Below the pieces are notes generated by a model. That model was not told the DNA's origin. It ran no database searches and saw only the letters and a list, made by a program, of their open reading frames with translations. The translations under genes were made by a program, and so were the position numbers. Below are positions 61,129 to 64,000 of a stretch of 64,000 bases of DNA, piece after piece. Within the stretch, counting starts at the first letter, position 1; each line of letters starts with the position of its first letter. The stretch comes from Terriglobus saanensis SP1PR4 (GTDB lineage: Bacteria > Acidobacteriota > Terriglobia > Terriglobales > Acidobacteriaceae): positions 2,728,001-2,792,000 of the forward strand of contig NC_014963.1 of assembly GCF_000179915.2 (NCBI RefSeq). The letters run 5' to 3'.

Positions 61129-62564
61129 GTGCCCGGGGTATATCGAGCATGGCTGCGCTGTTAGGGTTGCTGGTAATCGCCGGATGCAAGGTCGGCCCAA
61201 ACTATAAGGCTCCCGCCATGCCGGCCCCTCCTGCGTATTCCGATAACGGGCACAACGGAAACTGGACAGAAGCAGAGCCTGCGGACGGTGCCGATCGTGG
61301 CTCATGGTGGGCTATCTACAAAGATGAAAAGCTGAATTCCCTCGAACAACAGTGCGCCACCGCCAACCAGAATATTGCTGCGGCATTGCATGCTTATGAA
61401 CAAGCGCACGACCTGGTTCGAGAGAACAAGGCTTCCCTTTATCCAACCGTGTCCCTGAGTGGTTTCGCGAGTCGAAACCGAATCTCAAATACACGTCCCC
61501 TGCTACCGGCAAATGCTCAGCATGATTATTGGGATTTTTTGATTCCTCTCAATATCTCATGGGAGCCGGATCTCTGGGGCCGCATTCGGAGACAGATTGA
61601 GTCAAGTGCAGCGAATGCACAGGCAAGCGCAGCCAATCTTGCAAGTACGCGGCTCAGCCTTCAAGGAATGCTGGCGGTCACCTATCTGCAGATACGAGGG
61701 ATTGATCTACAGTCGCAGTTATTGCGGTCGACGATCGATGCTTTTTCTGAGTCATTGAAGCTAACACAGGATCGGCTGACGGGTGGCCTCGCGTCCGAAA
61801 GCGATGTCGAGCAGGCAAAGGCGCAGCTTGAAGAAGCGCGTGCGCAGTTGATCGACCTCGGCGTACAACGCGCACAATTTGAAGATGCGATCGCCGTGCT
61901 GGTAGGCATACCAGCCACCGGCTTTCATATTGCGGAGCTGCCGCTTGTTGGCGATCCTCCGAGTATCCCTACAGGGCTTCCCTCCGAACTACTGCAACGT
62001 CGGCCGGACATTGCAACTTCGGAACGCCTGATCTCATCGTCGAACGCGCTCATCGGCGTAGCAAAATCTGCCTACTATCCCAGTGTCGTACTGGGCGCTA
62101 ACGGTGGCATTGAAAGCTCGCAGGTCAGCGATGTATTCAACGCCGGTAGCGCCTTATGGAGCGCTGGTCCAAGCGTGAATGAAGTGCTTATCGACGGAGG
62201 TCGTCGAAGAGCCCAGGTAGATTTTGCGATCGCTCAACGCGAACAAGCAGCCGCGCTCTACAGACAGCAGGTCCTCTCTGCATTCCGCGATGTAGAAGAT
62301 CAACTTGCAGCACTCCGCGTATTGGCAGACGAGGCCACTGTACAAGATCGAGCGGTGGCAGCGGCGAAGAGAAGCACGGACCTCTCCATGATGCGGTATA
62401 AGCGAGGCCTCGCTCAGTATCTTGAAGTGCTAACGAACCAAACGATTGAGCTGAATGATGAGCGTGCTGCGGCAGCATTGACCGCTCGGAGAATCGTTGC
62501 AAGCGCACAGTTGCAAATCGCGCTGGGAGGCGGATGGGATAGTGCCCTCCTGCCTAAGAACTAG
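61125..62564 (+). CDS. Outer membrane efflux lipoprotein (NodT/OprM family)
   Basis: 479 residues; ATG overlaps the adaptor stop (ATGA). Lipoprotein signal with lipobox VIAGC (Cys21), then the family start KVGPNYKAPAMPAPPAY. Two repeats of the TolC-like coiled-coil/beta unit follow: SWWAIYKDEKLNSLEQQ, YPTVSLSGFASRN, ISWEPDLWGRIRRQIES; and second-half ELLQRRPDIATSERLISSSNALIGVAKSAYYPSV, FRDVEDQLAALR, YKRGLAQYLEVLTNQ. It forms the exit duct of the tripartite pump. The operon order pump-adaptor-channel with 4-base overlaps shows tight co-translation. Confidence 0.93.
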   Translation: MSARGISSMAALLGLLVIAGCKVGPNYKAPAMPAPPAYSDNGHNGNWTEAEPADGADRGSWWAIYKDEKLNSLEQQCATANQNIAAALHAYEQAHDLVRENKASLYPTVSLSGFASRNRISNTRPLLPANAQHDYWDFLIPLNISWEPDLWGRIRRQIESSAANAQASAANLASTRLSLQGMLAVTYLQIRGIDLQSQLLRSTIDAFSESLKLTQDRLTGGLASESDVEQAKAQLEEARAQLIDLGVQRAQFEDAIAVLVGIPATGFHIAELPLVGDPPSIPTGLPSELLQRRPDIATSERLISSSNALIGVAKSAYYPSVVLGANGGIESSQVSDVFNAGSALWSAGPSVNEVLIDGGRRRAQVDFAIAQREQAAALYRQQVLSAFRDVEDQLAALRVLADEATVQDRAVAAAKRSTDLSMMRYKRGLAQYLEVLTNQTIELNDERAAAALTARRIVASAQLQIALGGGWDSALLPKN

Positions 62565-62944
62565 GGCCTGTCATGAACTTTGCACCGGAGTAGATTCTTT
62601 TGCAGCCTGTTTGATATTGAGAACGCTATAGATCCCGCAGAAAGGATGCCCTCGAGCAACGGCATGGTGAAAGGGCACATTCACCGACTGTATCCACCGT
62701 TTGGAGCAAAACCTGTTCGTGTTGGCCGGCGCGCTTCATTTTGGGGCAGCAGTCCCTTATAAAGAATGGCCCTGAAGGTTCGGGGACGTTGCTACAGGGA
62801 GCGGGGAGGCGCGGAAGAGTACAAGTTGCCCATTGCTGGTGTGATCCACGTATTGCCGTCCAGCACTGTACGGAGGTATGGTGTTATTTCTTACGCAGAT
62901 GGTCTGTATCGCTGAATATCCTGTGTCATAGACGTCGTAGTTCA
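62565..62944. other. Intergenic region after the efflux operon
   Basis: About 380 bases with no gene I can support. It opens with GGGCCTGTCATGAACTTTG right after the channel stop, a sequence that resembles ends of some insertion sequences, but no matching inverted copy was found. A 69-codon leftward frame (62757-62966) is unrecognised. Confidence 0.4.
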
Positions 62945-63140
62945 GAGTTGAAGACGCCGATCCCAAGGCCTGACCACTCCTGGAATCATCCTTGGGCTGG
63001 CGCTGGCTTTAAGCCTGGGCCGTTTTGTACAAACCCTGCTCTATGGTGCGCATCCAGCCGACCCGCTCATCCTTGCCAGCGTCAGTCTGTTCATGTTTAT
63101 CGTGTCCCTGCTTGCCTCGTATGCGCCAGCGCGGCGATAA
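62945..63140 (+). pseudogene. C-terminal remnant of an ADOP-type permease
   Basis: The forward frame reads GLTTPGIILGLALALSLGRF, VQTLLYGAHPADPLILASVS, LFMFIVSLLASYAPARR, stop. It aligns with the end of the intact ADOP at 20785 (LMRLMQTLFFGVSPFDPITF ... SYLPARRS). The ~800 residues before it are missing and the stop comes right after PARR, ahead of the family's DPVEALR end. Confidence 0.75.
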
Positions 63141-63148
63141 AGCCGGCT

Positions 63149-63739
63149 TCACAAGGTTAAGCCGGAGTCCGTCGCCAAGGTTATCTCGAGCGATCCGCTA
63201 GTCAGGATGGCATTCGCGATGATGTGAAAGAGATGATCGGCCCGCGGCGCAAATGAGGGTTGGTCGACCGCCCAGCCAAGCGCAGCCATCAAGGCGAACA
63301 GATCGTCCCCATTCATATCAGCGTGCGCCGTTCCTTCGGCCTGAGCGCGGAGCAGTAGTCGCGCGCTTGCTGAGTGGATCGCTGCGCATGAAGCATAAAG
63401 AGCGGAGTCCGGGTTCGTGTGGGCGGCCGCCATCAGGGTGACAACGCCCTTATAGCTTTGGGTGAATTCCACCCATTCGCGAAACCAGGACAAGAGCGCT
63501 TCGTCAGGTGAATTCGCCGTTTCAAGTTCGCCTGCCTTCTGCGTCAGTGCGTCCAGATTGGTGCAAAGCAACGCTTCGTATAGGGCTTCTCGCGTCGGGA
63601 AGTGACGAAGCAGCGTGGCTAATCCGACGCCGGCGCGACGGGCGATATCGCGCATGGACGCATTGACACCGTGCTCGGCGATGACGTCGCGCGCCACTGC
63701 AAGTACGTGGCTGTAATTCTTTCTGGCATCAGCTCTCAT
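63149..63739 (-). CDS. TetR-family regulator divergent from an SDR gene
   Basis: 196 residues from ATG 63739 (AAGGAG 4 bases upstream); a longer frame of 37 residues has no ribosome site and is not HTH-like. [35 protein letters not shown] at ~22-53, then a TetR_C-type ligand domain with [21 protein letters not shown] and a C-terminal helix region ([19 protein letters not shown]). It resembles SDR-associated TetR repressors. The divergent short-chain dehydrogenase 139 bases away is the likely target, through the repeats in the shared intergenic region. Confidence 0.88.
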   Translation of the reverse strand: MRADARKNYSHVLAVARDVIAEHGVNASMRDIARRAGVGLATLLRHFPTREALYEALLCTNLDALTQKAGELETANSPDEALLSWFREWVEFTQSYKGVVTLMAAAHTNPDSALYASCAAIHSASARLLLRAQAEGTAHADMNGDDLFALMAALGWAVDQPSFAPRADHLFHIIANAILTSGSLEITLATDSGLTL

Positions 63740-63750
63740 GGACTCCTTGA

Positions 63751-63794
63751 CAAATGGATCACCGATCCACATACTGAAGATAAGCAAATGGATC
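63751..63794. repeat. Direct repeats of CAAATGGATC with an internal palindrome
   Basis: CAAATGGATC at 63751-63760 recurs at 63785-63794. The first copy is part of TGGATC-ACC-GATCCA (63755-63769), a perfect inverted repeat close to the tetR start. Candidate autoregulatory site. Confidence 0.45.
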
Positions 63795-63808
63795 GCTGCT
63801 CCAGATGC

Positions 63809-63844
63809 TTCCTGAATGATACAGCTCATGCATGCATTCAGGAA
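63809..63844. promoter_or_regulatory. Ten-base inverted repeat between tetR and SDR genes
   Basis: TTCCTGAATG (63809-63818) and CATTCAGGAA (63835-63844) are perfect complements 16 bases apart, 34 bases before the SDR start. This size and location fit a TetR operator controlling the divergent pair. Confidence 0.6.
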
Positions 63845-63877
63845 ACACAAGAAGAACAGCGATCAAGGGAAGTCATT

Positions 63878-64000
63878 ATGGGAAAGCTTGAAGGTAAGGT
63901 TGCGGTAATCACAGGCGGAAGCAGCGGGATTGGCTTGGCCACGGCCAAGCGCTTCGTAGAACAAGGCGCCCACGTAGTGATCACTGGGCGACGTGAGAAG
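63878..64000 (+). CDS. Short-chain dehydrogenase/reductase, N-terminal part (cut by window edge)
   Basis: 41 codons from ATG 63878, with AAGGGAAG upstream, open to the edge. The frame gives [20 protein letters not shown] with the classical SDR cofactor motif TGGSSGIG (TGxxxGIG), then [20 protein letters not shown]; the Arg pair after the second strand (TGRR) suggests NADP(H). The catalytic Tyr/Lys lie outside. Function cannot be given beyond an SDR oxidoreductase; it is likely repressed by the divergent TetR. Confidence 0.88.
   Translation, partial: MGKLEGKVAVITGGSSGIGLATAKRFVEQGAHVVITGRREK

Noticed and set aside
62565-62585. Sequence resembling an insertion-sequence end just after the efflux operon
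   Set aside because: No matching inverted copy or transposase could be found in the following kilobase.
1-64000. CRISPR array, tRNA or rRNA genes, prophage or toxin-antitoxin modules
   Set aside because: Looked for regular repeats, cloverleaf-like ends and typical small gene pairs in the gaps; none was convincing.

Overview
The window looks like a stretch of an Acidobacteriota chromosome (class Terriglobia, Granulicella/Terriglobus/Edaphobacter-like). The pointers are a VWFA-related protein of the type found in acidobacteria, a PadR + ADOP-type ABC permease pair, four TonB-dependent receptors with an N-terminal carboxypeptidase-regulatory-like domain, and a large share of secreted peptidases and beta-propeller proteins. 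No rRNA, tRNA, CRISPR array or intact transposon was seen. The assignment is inference from gene content, not from a marker gene.

Left part (0-11 kb): a cut-off TonB receptor, a truncated Tat-exported enzyme, a VWFA-related secreted protein, then a leftward block of M14 carboxypeptidase, TonB receptor and S9 dipeptidyl-peptidase-like enzyme that reads as a peptide-scavenging unit. 11-20 kb: a sugar locus. A leftward TonB receptor / GRP-family sugar transporter / ribokinase operon is divergent from a secreted TIM-barrel + formylglycine-generating-enzyme-like fusion and a LacI regulator. A textbook-like promoter and a LacI-type operator lie in the divergent region. 20-24 kb: PadR regulator with a promoter-embedded inverted repeat, and its ADOP permease. 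24-30 kb: a short KdpD-like kinase and KdpE-like regulator divergent from another TonB receptor, with a perfect inverted repeat between them.

30-47 kb: WD40 protein, a 1737-residue multidomain secreted protein (propeller, Fn3, LamG, dockerin, three malectin domains), an ABM-like protein, an alpha/beta hydrolase + PLP enzyme pair, an M13 peptidase with an altered HDxxH zinc motif, two tandem AraC paralogues, an S33 hydrolase and a secreted unknown.

47-56 kb is an accessory, decaying region. An intact GT1 glycosyltransferase, a DUF6629-type membrane protein, a Cys-rich secreted protein and an NHL-repeat protein are mixed with remnants of a Mu/TniA-type transposase, a sigma-54 activator, a P-type ATPase, a signal-peptide gene start, a ChrA chromate transporter and a second GT1. 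56-62.6 kb: a complete TetR + RND pump + adaptor + outer membrane factor operon with 4-bp overlaps. The right end has an ADOP remnant and a TetR/SDR divergent pair, the SDR being cut by the window edge.

No single wholly new system stands out. The best candidates for something undescribed are the LacI-controlled locus with the cysteine-less FGE fusion, the M13 peptidase with Asp in place of the catalytic Glu, the two-component system facing a TonB receptor, and the recurring hairpins directly after TonB-receptor genes.
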